Shown here piece by piece: positions 1 to 9,104 of a stretch of DNA of 27,021 nucleotides. The stretch is from Glomus cerebriforme (taxonomy: Eukaryota; Glomeromycota; Glomeromycetes; Glomerales; Glomeraceae): the NCBI GenBank assembly GCA_003550305.1, contig QKYT01000557.1, positions 7,426 to 34,446 on the forward strand, read 5' to 3'. The position numbers and the translations under genes were made by a program. The notes beneath the pieces were generated by a model that was not told the DNA's origin, did not search any database, and was given only the letters and a program-made list of their open reading frames with translations. The number at the start of each line of letters is the position of its first letter. The first letter of the stretch is position 1.

Positions 1-1
1 T

Positions 2-220
2 GATCAAGTCTTATACTATCGTGCTACTCTAGATAAGCAATGGTCTGAGAAATTAAGCCCAAAATGGAAAGGACCGTATTACATTCATAATGTAATTGGA
101 AATGGCGCTTATAAACTAAGGGAATTATCGGGAAAAGTCCTAANAACTCCTGTGAACGGAAGNTTTNTNAAAATATATAAAGANAGGAGCAACTGGCAAC
201 CCCTAGTTGTAATTTCTTGA
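2..220 (+). CDS. Integrase C-terminus of Ty3/gypsy copy A (5' end outside window)
   Basis: This is the last 72 codons of an LTR-retrotransposon integrase, ending at TGA 218-220. The visible segment carries the GPY/F-type module of Ty3/gypsy integrases (WKGPYYI, preceded by KLSPKW) and continues through KLRELSGKV to NWQPLVVIS. The same segment is found in copy B (about 4136-4339) and copy C (about 26839-27021). In the family this module follows the DDE core and helps DNA binding and targeting. The frame is open throughout, with four ambiguous codons. Only 7 nt separate its stop from the next ORF. The start and catalytic core lie before the window, so whether this copy is intact cannot be judged. 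Confidence 0.85.
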   Translation, partial: DQVLYYRATLDKQWSEKLSPKWKGPYYIHNVIGNGAYKLRELSGKVLXTPVNGXFXKIYKXRSNWQPLVVIS

Positions 221-227
221 ATTAAAA

Positions 228-647
228 ATGAATAACTACAACCGTATCCTTGAAGACCTCCAAAAAGATAATGACGTTTCAGATCTTAATATTACAATGC
301 AGAATGAAGATGATACTCCTAACCAACAAGTAAACTCTCTTCTTCGACAATTAAGAAGAGCTGTCAGTAGAAGAAATCGAATAGAAACCCTCCTGAATGC
401 TTGGTATATAGGAGAAGTTATAGAAACTAAAACTTCAACCCTAACAGAAAGAGCCCTTTGTCTGAAACTAATGACACCTTATTACCAAAAAGTAGTAATT
501 CGTANTTACTACATATTTGAATTCCTGGGAACAGAACAAATAAATCGATCTAGAAATACTACCTTAACCATGATCTCAAGAATAGGAACTAAACAATACC
601 AGGCTTTACTTGAAGAAGCTATGACCATCGCAGGAGCTCGGTTATAG
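228..647 (+). CDS. Accessory 139-aa ORF of the Ty3/gypsy family, copy A
   Basis: A complete 139-codon ORF sits between the integrase stop and the polypurine tract, the position where env or other extra genes lie in some gypsy elements. I do not recognise a known domain. It has no signal peptide and no membrane segment. It looks mostly helical and has a basic Arg-rich stretch near residues 39-52 (LLRQLRRAVSRRNR), so nucleic-acid or Gag binding is conceivable but unproven. Copy B has a matching ORF at 4361-4780. The two proteins differ at about 13 of 138 comparable residues, mostly in the first 52, while many silent differences separate the last 90 codons. That argues for selection on the protein. 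The ATG used is shared by both copies. Confidence 0.8.
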   Translation: MNNYNRILEDLQKDNDVSDLNITMQNEDDTPNQQVNSLLRQLRRAVSRRNRIETLLNAWYIGEVIETKTSTLTERALCLKLMTPYYQKVVIRXYYIFEFLGTEQINRSRNTTLTMISRIGTKQYQALLEEAMTIAGARL

Positions 648-657
648 GAGNAGGAAG
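646..657 (+). other. Polypurine tract of copy A
   Basis: A run of purines (AGGAG-N-AGGAAG) ends one base before the TG that opens the LTR. This is the expected place for the plus-strand primer of an LTR retrotransposon. The same tract is at 4779-4790 in copy B. Confidence 0.75.
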
Positions 658-658
658 T

Positions 659-1099
659 TGTTAGTATNNAACANTACTGNNCCGATTTACTGNGCCGTAC
701 TGTGCCACTCTATGATCGTGATTTCCATGATCACGGTGATCTTAATGATAGTAGTGATATTAATGATCTTAGTAATAGTTAAGATAGTTAGGATAGTAAA
801 GATCTTTATTATATTTATTATATTTATTATAGTTGATATCATATTATTATATTTTATTTTTGTATAAATATTCTGAGAATTTTATTAAGTTCTCCTTAGT
901 TCTTGTAACTTCAATTGAATAATAAAAATATCTTTTACCTAAAAATTCCTATACCNTTTACCAATTAAAGAGCGAACTGTACTTAACAAACATAAATTAT
1001 TGTTACTTCTATCGTCATAAACTTAATTAATTTTTNATTTTCGAACATAAAGAAGAAAAGTTAAAGATAAAGNAATCAAGAATACGACTAGACGTAACA
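659..1099 (+). repeat. LTR shared by copies A and B (LTR1, 441 bp)
   Basis: This LTR begins TGTTAGTAT and ends GACGTAACA (TG...CA). It has the same 441-bp length as the copy C LTR at 20138-20578 and aligns with the LTR at 4792-5251. It follows the polypurine tract of copy A, so it is A's 3' LTR, and it directly abuts the truncated pol of copy B. Landmarks are repeated TACTGTGCC-like motifs in the first 50 bases, a near-palindrome GATCACGGTGATC at 729-741, a short array of TTTATTATA units near 802-835, a TATAAATA box at 863-870 and AATAAAA-type signals near 917-925. Several ambiguous bases are present. Confidence 0.9.
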
Positions 1100-2974
1100 A
1101 CGCTTATCCTCTTCCAAGGATTGATGACTTATTAGATTCTTTAGGAGGATCCCAATGGTTTACTACTTTAGACTTAGCCAGTGGATATTGGCAAGTATCC
1201 ATGCACCCGAATGATATTGAAAAAACAGCTTTTATCACCCCTTCAGGTTTCTACAAATTTTTAGTTATGCCTTTTGGGCTTAACAATGTTCATGGAACTT
1301 TTCAGAGACTTATGAATTGGATTCTTAAGGACTACCTTGGACTCTTTGTAGTAGTATATTTAGATGATATTATCATCTACTCCAAAGGATCTTTAGAATT
1401 ACACTTGGACCATGTCAAGCAAGTGTTTCAAACCTTACGTGAAGCTCAACTTAGTATTAAGTTGAAGAAGTGTCACTTTTGCTATCCATCACTCTCCTTC
1501 TTAGGATATATAGTTGGACAAGGAGGTATCCATCCAGACCCAGAGAAAATAGAAAAAGTTAAAAACTTTCCTATTCCTAAGACCTTAACTCAACTTAGAG
1601 CTGCACTTGGACTTTTTGGTTATTACCAAAAATTTATCAAAGATTTTGCCCGCCACGCCAAACCATTGACCATGTTACTTAAGAAGGAAATACCCTTCCA
1701 GTGGACTGAAAAACAACAAGTTGCCTTCGACAGACTTAAGGAAAGACTCATCAAAGCACCTATTTTACAATACCCCAATTTTGAGCAACCTTTTACCTTA
1801 TACACTGACGCTTGCAAGTTTGGACTTGGAGCTGTATTATTACAGAAAGTTAATGGACAAGAGTGTGTAGTTGCTTACGCTAGCAGAACAACCAACAAAG
1901 CTGAAGAGAATTACCACATTACCGACTTAGAATGTCTTGCAATTATATGGGCAGTCAAGCATTTTCATCACTATTTAAGTCGACCTTTCGCAATTGTAAC
2001 AGATCACTTAGCACTTAAGTGGTTAAAAACCTCTAAAATGCCTAAGGGTAGACGAGCACGTTGGATTATGGAGCTTCAACAGTATAACTTTACCATTAAA
2101 CATTGTCCAGGCAAGCATAATGCCAACGCTGACACTTTATCTAGAATGTATGATGAGGATACTGAAGATGAAAATGAGTGTTTCCTCATTATTACCTATG
2201 ATACAGATACAGAAGAAGATGAATCTGAAGCCGAATCTTCATCAATGGCTTTAGTTAGAAGTAATAAGCGCAGAAGAATAACCCCAAATCAAAAGATGCC
2301 TTACGAAAGTAACAGTGAATTTGATGAAACTACAAGTGAGAAATCTGTACCCTTAACCATTCCTGAGCCATACCCATGCTGTGGACATATCATTTGTACC
2401 TGTGAACCAGAAGTTTCATCTATCAATACTGAAGAATATCAACAAGACCACAATAACGGATAGGACCCAAGATGGATTGAGGAAAACGAAAGCGAGATCG
2501 AATGGAAATATCATTCCCATGATGGCACTACCAACCATTCAGAACAAAGTGAAGAAATAGAAATGTACAACATGGAAACCCCTGCTGAAAACTTCACTAG
2601 GGAAGATATTGAGCAAATCTATCGTACCGCCATTCAAATCAAGCAAGTTATAGCAGGACAACCAATAACTAAAGGAGGAAGCAAGTGTACCTGGGAATGT
2701 GATACTGAAAACCATCACATCCATACCTACTGTAAATTATGCAAGAAAAACTTAATTTATGGTACTTTCTATCACCGCTGCATTTGGAGTTTCTCTCCAG
2801 GACACCTTCACCAGACATGGACCCAAGATTTTTAGTTAATGTACCATGGTGGAAGGAACCTATTTAGTTCAACGAGAGAATGCCGTAGTATATTTGAGAC
2901 TTTTAGAACGTCTCTACAACAACTTACCTATTTATACCCCTTCCCTTGAACCCATCATCGCTAAATTAGATTAA
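1100..2974 (+). pseudogene. Truncated reverse transcriptase-RNase H with Cys/His-rich tail, copy B
   Basis: Translation in frame 1 starts inside RT (AYPLPRIDDLLDSLGG), fused to the LTR end. RT keeps the catalytic Asp of TLDLASGYWQ and the YLDD box (VVYLDDIIIYS). RNase H follows, with the Asp of YTDACKFGLGA, the Glu of TDLECLAI and the His/Asp of GKHNANADTLSRM. An acidic Ser-rich linker and a Cys/His-rich segment (CCGHIICTCEPE; then CTWECD...HIHTYCKLCKK) continue the frame. Breaks relative to copy C: TGG to TAG at 2461-2463, one base lost near 2811, another near 2862. The expected stop is TAA 2972-2974. The missing RT N-terminus alone makes it non-functional. Confidence 0.9.
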
Positions 2975-3089
2975 GTTTCTTTTTAATTAAACATTTTTTT
3001 TTAGTTTTATTTATATTTTATATATTTAATTAGTTATTTCTTTATGGTGAAAGCTAAAGCGTTCACATTGTGATGAATGGCCAATTAAC
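2975..3089 (+). other. Conserved spacer with hairpin before integrase frame, copy B
   Basis: The 115-nt gap between the RT/RNase H/Cys-rich frame and the integrase ATG is T-rich at first. It ends in a segment of about 60 nt (from 3034) that is almost identical in copy C. That segment holds an imperfect 8-bp hairpin with a TAAA loop (GTGAAAGC / GCGTTCAC, 3047-3066) and a nine-codon mini-ORF from ATG 3044 to TGA. The integrase frame is +2 relative to the upstream frame. Role unknown; reinitiation, a spliced junction or an RNA element are all possible. Confidence 0.6.
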
Positions 3090-4339
3090 ATGGATACTCA
3101 ACATTATNATAATTTATTAAATTATATTAGTAATAGTACATTTCCCTTAGATTTTAGTGAAGCATAACAAAAGCAATTAGTCAACCAATCAAAACATTAT
3201 TTAGTTAAGAACAATTTATTATTCAAGAAAGATTGAAATAATCAGAATAATTTAGTTAAAGTAGTTCAAAAATATGAGATGGATCCTGTACTTTATATGT
3301 TTCATAATGACCCTACAGCCGCACATGCTTCAAAAGATAGAATGATAGATAAGATGAAGAAGCGATTCTTTTGGCCTCAAATGTTCCAAGATATAAGTAC
3401 TTACATTGAGTCATGTGATGCATGCCAAAGAAGAGGAAAATCAAAGCGACAGGAATCTTTACATCCAATTCCAGTTGGAGCACCTTTCTACCAAATTGGA
3501 ATTGATTATGTAGGGCCTTTGAACGTAACATCTCAAGGAAACAAATATATTATTGTTGCTATAGATTACATGACTAAATGGCCAGAAGCAAAACCTGTTA
3601 AAGAAGCTACCGCTCAAGAAACTGTGACATTCGTATATGAAAGTATTATTTGCCATCACGGTTGCCCTGGAAAAATCCTAACTGATAAAGGAACACATTT
3701 TAATAATCAGCTCTTGAAAGGATTATTAAAGAAATTTGAAATTACACACTTAATGTCAACTCCTTACCATCCACAGACCAATGGACTTGTAGAAAGATTT
3801 AATAGAACATTAATAGAACCCTCTCACGAACAGCCACCAATCATTTAAATGACTGGGACAAGTTTATAGCCCCTGTTCTATTTGCTTATCGTACTAGTGT
3901 ACATTCAACCACAAAAATTTCTCCATTTTTTCTTGTGTATGGGAGAAAAGCAAAATTGCCCACCGATAGTACAGAAATGGAGGAGGAATTTAACCTAATC
4001 GAATACATAGATCATCAAGTGACGCACCTATCGGATGTTAGAAATGATGTGCAACAGCATATCAAATCTGAGTAACAAAAACAAAAGGATTTCTATGATA
4101 AGAAACTAAAAAAGGAAATCAGATTTAAGATTGGTGATCAAGTCTTATACTATCGTGATACCCTAGATAAGCAATGGTCTGAAAAATTAAGCCCCAAATG
4201 GAAAGGACCATATTACATACATAATGTAATCAGAAATGGCGCTTACAAATTAAGGGAATTATCGGGAAAAGTCCTAAAAACTCCTGTGAACAGAAGTTTT
4301 CTAAAAATATATAAAGACAGGAGTAATTGGCAACCCTAG
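3090..4339 (+). pseudogene. Integrase of Ty3/gypsy copy B, frameshifted
   Basis: The frame opens at ATG 3090 (MDTQHY) and reads the standard pre-zinc region, the H2C2 finger (H-x6-H in HNDPTAAH, then CDACQ), and the DDE core. The catalytic residues are Asp of IGIDYVGPL (3504-3506), Asp of ILTDKGTHF and Glu of HPQTNGLVERFNR, so the triad is present in this copy. The GPY/F module follows (WKGPYYI). Breaks: TAA at 3165-3167 (shared with copy C), TGA at 3234-3236 where copy C has CGA, one base lost near 3818 that truncates the core after the Glu, and TAA at 4073-4075. The natural end is TAG 4337-4339. Integrase would insert the element cDNA in the nucleus, but this copy cannot encode it whole. 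Confidence 0.88.
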
Positions 4340-4360
4340 TGGTAATTTCTTGAATCCATA

Positions 4361-4780
4361 ATGAACCATTATGACCGTATCCTTGAAGATCTCCAAAGAG
4401 ACAATAAAGTTTTGAATCTTAATATCACGATACAGAATGAAGATGATACACTTAAGCAACAAATAAATTCTCTTCTTCGACAACTAAGAAGAGCTGTTAG
4501 CAGAAGGAATCGAGTAGAAACTCTCTTGAATGCTTGGTATATTGGAGAAGTTATAGAAACTAAAACTTCTACTCTAACAGAAAGAGCCCTCTGCATGAAG
4601 CTAATGACACCTTATTATCAAAAAGTAGTAATACGTACTTACTACATATTTGAATTCTTGGGAACAGAACAAATTAATAGATCTCGAAATACGACCTTGA
4701 CCATGATCTCAAGAATAGGAACAAAACAATATCAGGCTCTACTTGAAGAAGCTCTAACTATCGCAGGAGCTCGGTTATAG
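4361..4780 (+). CDS. Accessory 139-aa ORF of the Ty3/gypsy family, copy B
   Basis: This is the second copy of the ORF at 228-647, again exactly 139 codons, again 20-odd bases after the integrase stop and next to the polypurine tract. It is uninterrupted although the pol and integrase frames of the same copy are broken in many places. Residues 53-139 are nearly invariant between copies (I52V, L79M and M132L are the only clear changes from residue 50 on), while roughly twenty silent differences lie in that stretch. The Arg-rich LLRQLRRAVSRRNR block is unchanged. No domain is recognised. An unbroken ORF inside a decayed element supports function for the family, or supply of the product in trans; chance survival of a short ORF is the alternative. 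Confidence 0.82.
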   Translation: MNHYDRILEDLQRDNKVLNLNITIQNEDDTLKQQINSLLRQLRRAVSRRNRVETLLNAWYIGEVIETKTSTLTERALCMKLMTPYYQKVVIRTYYIFEFLGTEQINRSRNTTLTMISRIGTKQYQALLEEALTIAGARL

Positions 4781-4790
4781 GAGGAGGAAG
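4779..4790 (+). other. Polypurine tract of copy B
   Basis: AGGAGGAGGAAG lies one base before the TG of the LTR at 4792. It overlaps the stop of the 139-aa ORF by two bases, so the ORF end and the plus-strand primer are nested. Confidence 0.8.
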
Positions 4791-4791
4791 T

Positions 4792-5251
4792 TGTTAATAT
4801 GAAACAGTACTGCGCCGATTTACTATGCCATACTGTGCTACTCTATGATCGTGATTTCCATGATCACGGTGATCTTAATGATAGCAGTGATATTAATGAT
4901 CTTAGTGATAGTTAAGATAGTTAGGATAGTAAAGATCTTTATTATTTTTATTATATTTATTATATTTATTATTTTTATTATATTTATTATATTTATTATC
5001 ATTTTATTATATTTTATTTTTGTATAAATAACCTGAGAATTTTATTAAGTTTTCCTCAGTTCTTGTAACTTCAATTGAATAATAAAATATCTTTTACCTT
5101 AAAAATTCTATACCGTTTACCAATTAAAGAGCGAACTATATAAACATAAATTATTGTTACCTCTATCGTTATAAATTTAATTAATTTCATTTTCGAACAT
5201 AAAGAAGAAAAGTTAAAGATAAAAGAATCAAGAATACGATTAGACGTAACA
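4792..5251 (+). repeat. 3' LTR of copy B (LTR2, 460 bp)
   Basis: TGTTAATAT...GACGTAACA. It is 19 bp longer than the other two LTRs, largely because the TTTATTATA/TTTATTATT array near 4936-5000 has about seven units instead of three or four. The TATAAATA box is at 5023-5030. Many single-base differences from LTR1 (for example in the first 130 bases) show that the pair has been diverging for some time or did not arise from one insertion event. Confidence 0.9.
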
Positions 5252-5773
5252 GTGTTCAATAAGAAAAACAAATCACTCAAAGAAGATATGATCCCTGATA
5301 GACACCTACTGGACTGAAACATTTTCCTAGCTGGCTCCTTCAAAAGCTGATCTAGATTCTATTTCATCTGACTCGATCAAACATATTCGTACATTTTTAG
5401 ACTATTTTGTCTAGTTCATTTCTTTTTTACTACTTTAGTAGTAAGAGTTTTTATACTCTTGGTTTTTCTTTTTCTTTTCTCTATAACAATTAAAATAGGG
5501 TGGACCACTCCTCACCTAACAGCGTTTACGCGAGGTGATAAATTTAATTTTTATTATTTTATTGAAAGAATAACGTGGTTCGATCATATCCAATTTTTCC
5601 CTGATCCCTTAATAGTAGCTTAAGCTAGAATTTTTTAAAGAGTAGCAGCTGTCAGATTTGTCTAGACATAGATATAGAGTAGTGATTATATATAGCAGGT
5701 TTACTATAATTCTTCTGTCTTCTTAATCTTTTCCTGTATTTTTGCTGTACACCTTAAAAATAAAAATAAAAAT
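5252..5773. other. AT-rich stretch without recognisable gene
   Basis: About 520 bp between the LTR and the retroposed copy. There is no convincing ORF. An imperfect inverted pair CCTCACC...GAGGTGA lies near 5510-5540, and the region ends in an A-rich simple repeat of TAAAAA units (5756-5780), which looks like the tail of an older retroposed sequence. Nothing else is supportable. Confidence 0.5.
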
Positions 5774-5791
5774 AAAAAAACTATAAAATAT
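5774..5791. repeat. Target-site duplication, left copy
   Basis: AAAAAAACTATAAAATAT matches the right copy over 18 bases; the A-run is ambiguous but the 11 bases CTATAAAATAT are unique enough to be informative. The following base differs (G here, T on the right). Confidence 0.75.
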
Positions 5792-5891
5792 GGAAAGTAT
5801 GAAAAAAAAACTCTTTCTCACTTTTTACATTTTATTAAAAATATGCAGTAAAAATACACAATTTTTTTATCGCTTAATAAAATAGTTTAAA

Positions 5892-7465
5892 ATGGGAGTA
5901 ACAGTTTCTATCTATTCAGATAAACTTTTCAACAAATATATTCGTCCTATTGAGTGCAAAAACATAGGTAACAAAACATACACAGACTTTACCTACCTTA
6001 CACAACACGCAAACCTTTGGAAAGACGTGAAGAATAAAGATGGTTCAGTCAATAATATGGGTCATTTTATCAAAGGAGTTTCTGACTACACACAAATATT
6101 ACCTGCAGTACTATTTCTTATCAGGGAATAGTCAGTAAATTTTATGAAGACATTTTAGATGCTAATATAAGAAGTTTAGATGAGGCCCTAGAGGAAATAA
6201 CTAGATATGAAATTACCATCGACAAACTCAAAGCGAAACTTACTGCGGCAGGTTCCACATAGCCTCAGATAATTGGATTACAGCTAACAACAACATCTTC
6301 ACAGAAAAAGGTATATGATTTAGAACAGCCTATTTTGGCAACTTCCAGTGGATTGATATCAACAGAAAACACCAATGGCAACACGTTAAGTATACCGATC
6401 ATTATACAAGAAGATCTACACAAATCACCATTACAAGAGATACCGCTTCAGGATGATGATCATATAGAAATAGAGAAAACCATTTCCAAATCCATCACTT
6501 CACCACCTGAAAATTCTTTACAGAAACAATCAAAGTCCACAAAAAAAGCAGATAAATCTGCATCCCCTCCAAAAATACCTAAAAAGATCAAGAAGGAACG
6601 TCAGCCTCATATCATCACAGGATTTATGATACTGCCTAAATTGCAACCCAACGTGCGTGATGTAATGTTATATGACATTCTGGGTAAATGGGATGCTGAA
6701 AAAATAACTGAGAAAATTAACAAACACCTAGGTTCTCTTGTGAAAGCCACCCTATCGAAACAAGACAAATACACCTGTGTAAGGACCACAATAGTACTGA
6801 GAATATCAGTACTCAATGTATTTAAAGAAGGTCAATGGCAAATTCTATTAGGCAGCACACTCATCAGATGGTTCCTGGTGGACTGGTCTTTGGAATAATG
6901 CAAACAAAGAATGGTCTTCCAAACCATATTAACTGACTTTGGCGAAGGCTTTGAAGAAGCTCATATTTTCCAGGATACAGAATTTATGCACCATCATCGC
7001 CTGGCCACTATCAAACTGGTGAAAGATCCCAAAGGTAAACAGAAATTAATAGGGTTCTTCTGAACCTCAGATAACCTCAACCATGCCTGTCAAGCTGAAT
7101 TCAAGATCCACGAACTCATTGTCAAATGGAAGATAAATAAGATTGGGAAGAAACTGTCTGAACCCAAATCCCTATTACCAAAAGTGTTCTTTTCAAAGAA
7201 ATCCTCCTCCCTCTCCACCCAAGCTGGTAAAAGGAATCATTCTCACACCACAAATGATAAATGCTTCAGAAAACTAGAAGCTAGATTGTCTTATTTATCA
7301 GAGAAAGTGGGTGACTTAACTGCATTCTATAAATCTGAATTCTCACTCTTAGCGAATGCCAATAGGCGTTTGATCGTAGGTAAGAAAGATCAGGATGCAA
7401 AAAAATTTAACTACATCACGAAGGGCTCACTCCGAAAAGAACTAGAATCATTAGGACTGTTATAA
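5892..7465 (+). pseudogene. ORF1-like protein of a non-LTR element, broken
   Basis: Coding starts at ATG 5892 (MGVTVSIYSDKLF), shifts frame near 6115-6125, then continues in frame 2 to TAA 7463-7465, about 524 codons in all. Stops interrupt frame 2 at TAG 6260-6262, TAA 6896-6898 and TGA 7061-7063; each is one C-to-T step from CAG, CAA and CGA. Visible pieces are a helical segment (DEALEEITRYEITIDKLKAK), a Lys/Ser/Pro-rich middle (SKSTKKADKSASPPKIPKK) and a C-terminal globular part (FQTILTDFGEGFEEAHIF, then KLEARLSYLSEKVGDL). I recognise no catalytic motif. A basic, low-complexity middle before a folded half fits an RNA-binding ORF1 protein, but that is inference. It lies wholly inside the TSD-flanked unit. 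Confidence 0.65.
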
Positions 7466-7523
7466 TTGACGTCCAGATCTGGATTTTCCTGTCTGATTCT
7501 TTTTCTTACCTTAACCCTATTCT

Positions 7524-7616
7524 ATGGACTTTCTTCCTACCTTCTAGATTGGCCACGACAAATGGACCAAGGTATCGACCCTTAGGTTAAATGGCCTATG
7601 GGCCTCTCATGTGTAG
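7524..7616 (+). pseudogene. Possible start of a deleted ORF2 (endonuclease N-terminus)
   Basis: A short frame from ATG 7524 reads MDFLPTF, a TAG, then a segment with KVSTLRLNGLWASHV before TAG 7614-7616. The TL-x-x-x-GL pattern resembles the first beta-strand motif (TLNVxGL) of LINE-type endonucleases, which begin ORF2. The key Asn of that motif is not seen here. If right, most of ORF2 has been deleted and the rest is 3' UTR. Confidence 0.3.
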
Positions 7617-7874
7617 TTATCAGTATCTTCAGAATGATCTTAGGATTGTAAGTTATATAGTCTCTAGTTTAGGTTTTTTTTAGAATTTGTTTTTTCTTTT
7701 TTCTGGTTTTGTTTCTTTTTTTTTCCCTTTTATTCTTCCAGTGCATATGACCATAGAGTCTTCTTTTTTCATAGTAATTAGCCAGGTTCATTCTAGGTAT
7801 TTTGTATCAAGTTTATATGTATCATGTGATTTATCACGTGTTCTTACCGTACAAATAAACTATATCATTAAAAA

Positions 7875-7892
7875 AAAAAAACTATAAAATAT
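7875..7892. repeat. Target-site duplication, right copy, after poly(A)
   Basis: The end of the poly(A) run plus CTATAAAATAT repeats the left copy at 5774-5791. Confidence 0.75.
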
Positions 7893-7990
7893 TTGTAAAT
7901 GTTAATTCTTATACTATAAATATTATAACTAACTACTAATCTTTATGTAATCTATTCTATATCTTTATTTTCACTTAATTTTTTTTTTGT

Positions 7991-8475
7991 AGAATTAGTC
8001 TTGAACTTTGAATTAAAGAGTGAAGAGTACTTAGAAAATGGGATTGCTTTTTATATGAAGAACGTTTATTAATATTCTTTTAACTTTTATTTATAGATTT
8101 TAGTCTGAAACTTTAAATTTGATACCAAAAAGGTATTTAGAAGATGGGTGCTTATTTTACGAAGAATGTTAGTTTTAATTTCTTTTTCGTAAATTCAGTT
8201 TGAAACTTCAGAATTGGAAACAGAAAAGTACTTAGAGAATGGGATTTTTTTTATGAGAAATATTTACTAATATTTTTTTGACTTTTTTTTTTATAGATTT
8301 TAGTTTAGAACTTCAAAATTGAGATGGAAAGGTAATTAGAAAGAATAATTTTTTTTACTATTAATGTACTTTTAACCTTTTTTTTGGAGATTTCAGTTTG
8401 GACTTCAAATTTAGGAATGATTTTTTTTGTGAAGAATGTTTATTAATATTCTTTTAACTTTTTTATAGGATAACA
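7991..8475. repeat. Five degenerate tandem units of about 93-104 bp
   Basis: Units start near 7991, 8095, 8191, 8295 and 8388. Each has a core like AGATTTTAGTTTGAACTTCAA, then a GGTACTTAGAA-like part, GATGGG(A/T), a T-run, GAAGAATGTTTATTAATATT and CTTTTAACTTTT before the next core. Divergence between units is high, so the array is old. No coding frame runs through it. Confidence 0.75.
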
Positions 8476-8830
8476 GATAATATCCTGGAACTTGAGTTTT
8501 GGATTAGTTTCAGTTATGGTTTCAGTTTTCAGACTGCAACATTAATTGTACCTTTATTTAAAAAGATAGTACTATATATAATATACATTTATTATTTTTA
8601 TTTGATTCTGCATATGTATGGAAACGTCCAAACCTCTCAAAAAAAAATCACAATTAAGAAATTTAGAAAAAATTATGGGGAATTATTTTTATATTTAACA
8701 TATTCAATAAAAAGTAATAATACAATTTATCAGGCATTTACTATTTGATGATTTATGTTAGTACAATCAGTTACTATGCATGTTTTTTGTTATTGTACTG
8801 TACAATCTTCTTATTATACTATGTGGAATA
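8476..8830. other. AT-rich stretch, no gene seen
   Basis: A short TTTCAGTTATGGTTTCAGTTTTCAG repeat-like segment lies near 8508-8532. Otherwise only A/T-rich sequence; it could include the body of the tRNA-like relic that follows. Confidence 0.4.
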
Positions 8831-8907
8831 CTTACCTTAGGAATTGAACCCAGTACCATCTTATATATATTTCACACTCTAACCACTATACTATCTAATC
8901 TTTTTTT
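8831..8907 (-). pseudogene. tRNA-like relic (A and B boxes) or SINE head
   Basis: On the minus strand, TAGTATAGTGG (8883-8893) fits the A-box consensus and GGTTCAATTCC (8840-8850) fits the B-box consensus exactly, about 31 bases apart, as in an intronless tRNA. The D-loop resembles Glu/Asp-type tRNAs (GTATAGTGGTTAG). The T-stem is mostly paired, but acceptor and anticodon stems do not form, so this is not a working tRNA gene. Confidence 0.5.
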
Positions 8908-9104
8908 TTACTAGTTAGTTATTTAATTTATACTTAAATTTATATTTACAATCGCATAGTTATATATAAAGATTAATTACTAATTTTGCGATACTACAGA
9001 GATTTATGTTAGCAATTTTCTAAATATAATATTCCATATATTTAAAAAGTATAATNTTTATAATATTTATTAACTCTTGTTACTACAATTTTTTCATATA
9101 CATA
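8908..9104. other. AT-rich spacer
   Basis: No gene or repeat structure recognised beyond A/T runs and one ambiguous base near 9056. Confidence 0.4.

Larger units (their letters stand above)
659..5251 (+). mobile_element. Ty3/gypsy copy B, deletion derivative lacking gag and 5' pol
   Basis: The copy is bounded by LTRs at 659-1099 and 4792-5251. The internal region starts at the very end of LTR1 (1099/1100) in the middle of reverse transcriptase. Compared with copy C, everything from the end of the LTR (20578) to about 23798 is missing: primer binding site, Gag, protease and RT N-terminus. Order after the junction is RT, RNase H, Cys/His-rich extension, spacer, integrase, 139-aa ORF, polypurine tract, LTR. 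Pol and integrase carry several stops and frameshifts. It cannot be autonomous. The shared LTR with copy A suggests LTR-LTR recombination or a tandem insertion, but the left boundary of A is outside the window so no target duplication can be tested. Confidence 0.85.
5774..7892 (+). mobile_element. LINE-like retroposed copy with poly(A) tail and target-site duplications
   Basis: The sequence AAAAAAACTATAAAATAT is found at 5774-5791 and again at 7875-7892. The second copy directly follows an A-run of 12 (7870-7881). Between them lies a plus-strand coding remnant (5892-7465), about 400 bp of trailing sequence and an AATAAAC-type signal near 7853. A 3' poly(A) tail with matched flanking duplications of 11-18 bp is the signature of target-primed reverse transcription. 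No reverse transcriptase frame is left, so it is either an internally deleted non-LTR element or a retroposed mRNA of an ORF1-like gene. Confidence 0.72.

Noticed and set aside
658..867. Ile/Val-rich open frames inside the LTRs (also 4845-5027 and 20158-20346).
   Set aside because: They arise from GATAGTAGTGATATTAATGA-type and TTTATTATA repeats in the LTR and cover the U3/TATA region.
2539..2724. Minus-strand frame opposite the Cys/His-rich module (also 25244-25429).
   Set aside because: It recurs only because the plus-strand coding sequence is conserved; the plus strand carries the Cys/His pattern.
5560..5600. GTGGTTCGATC as a Pol III B box.
   Set aside because: The last bases do not fit the consensus and no A box lies at the right distance upstream.
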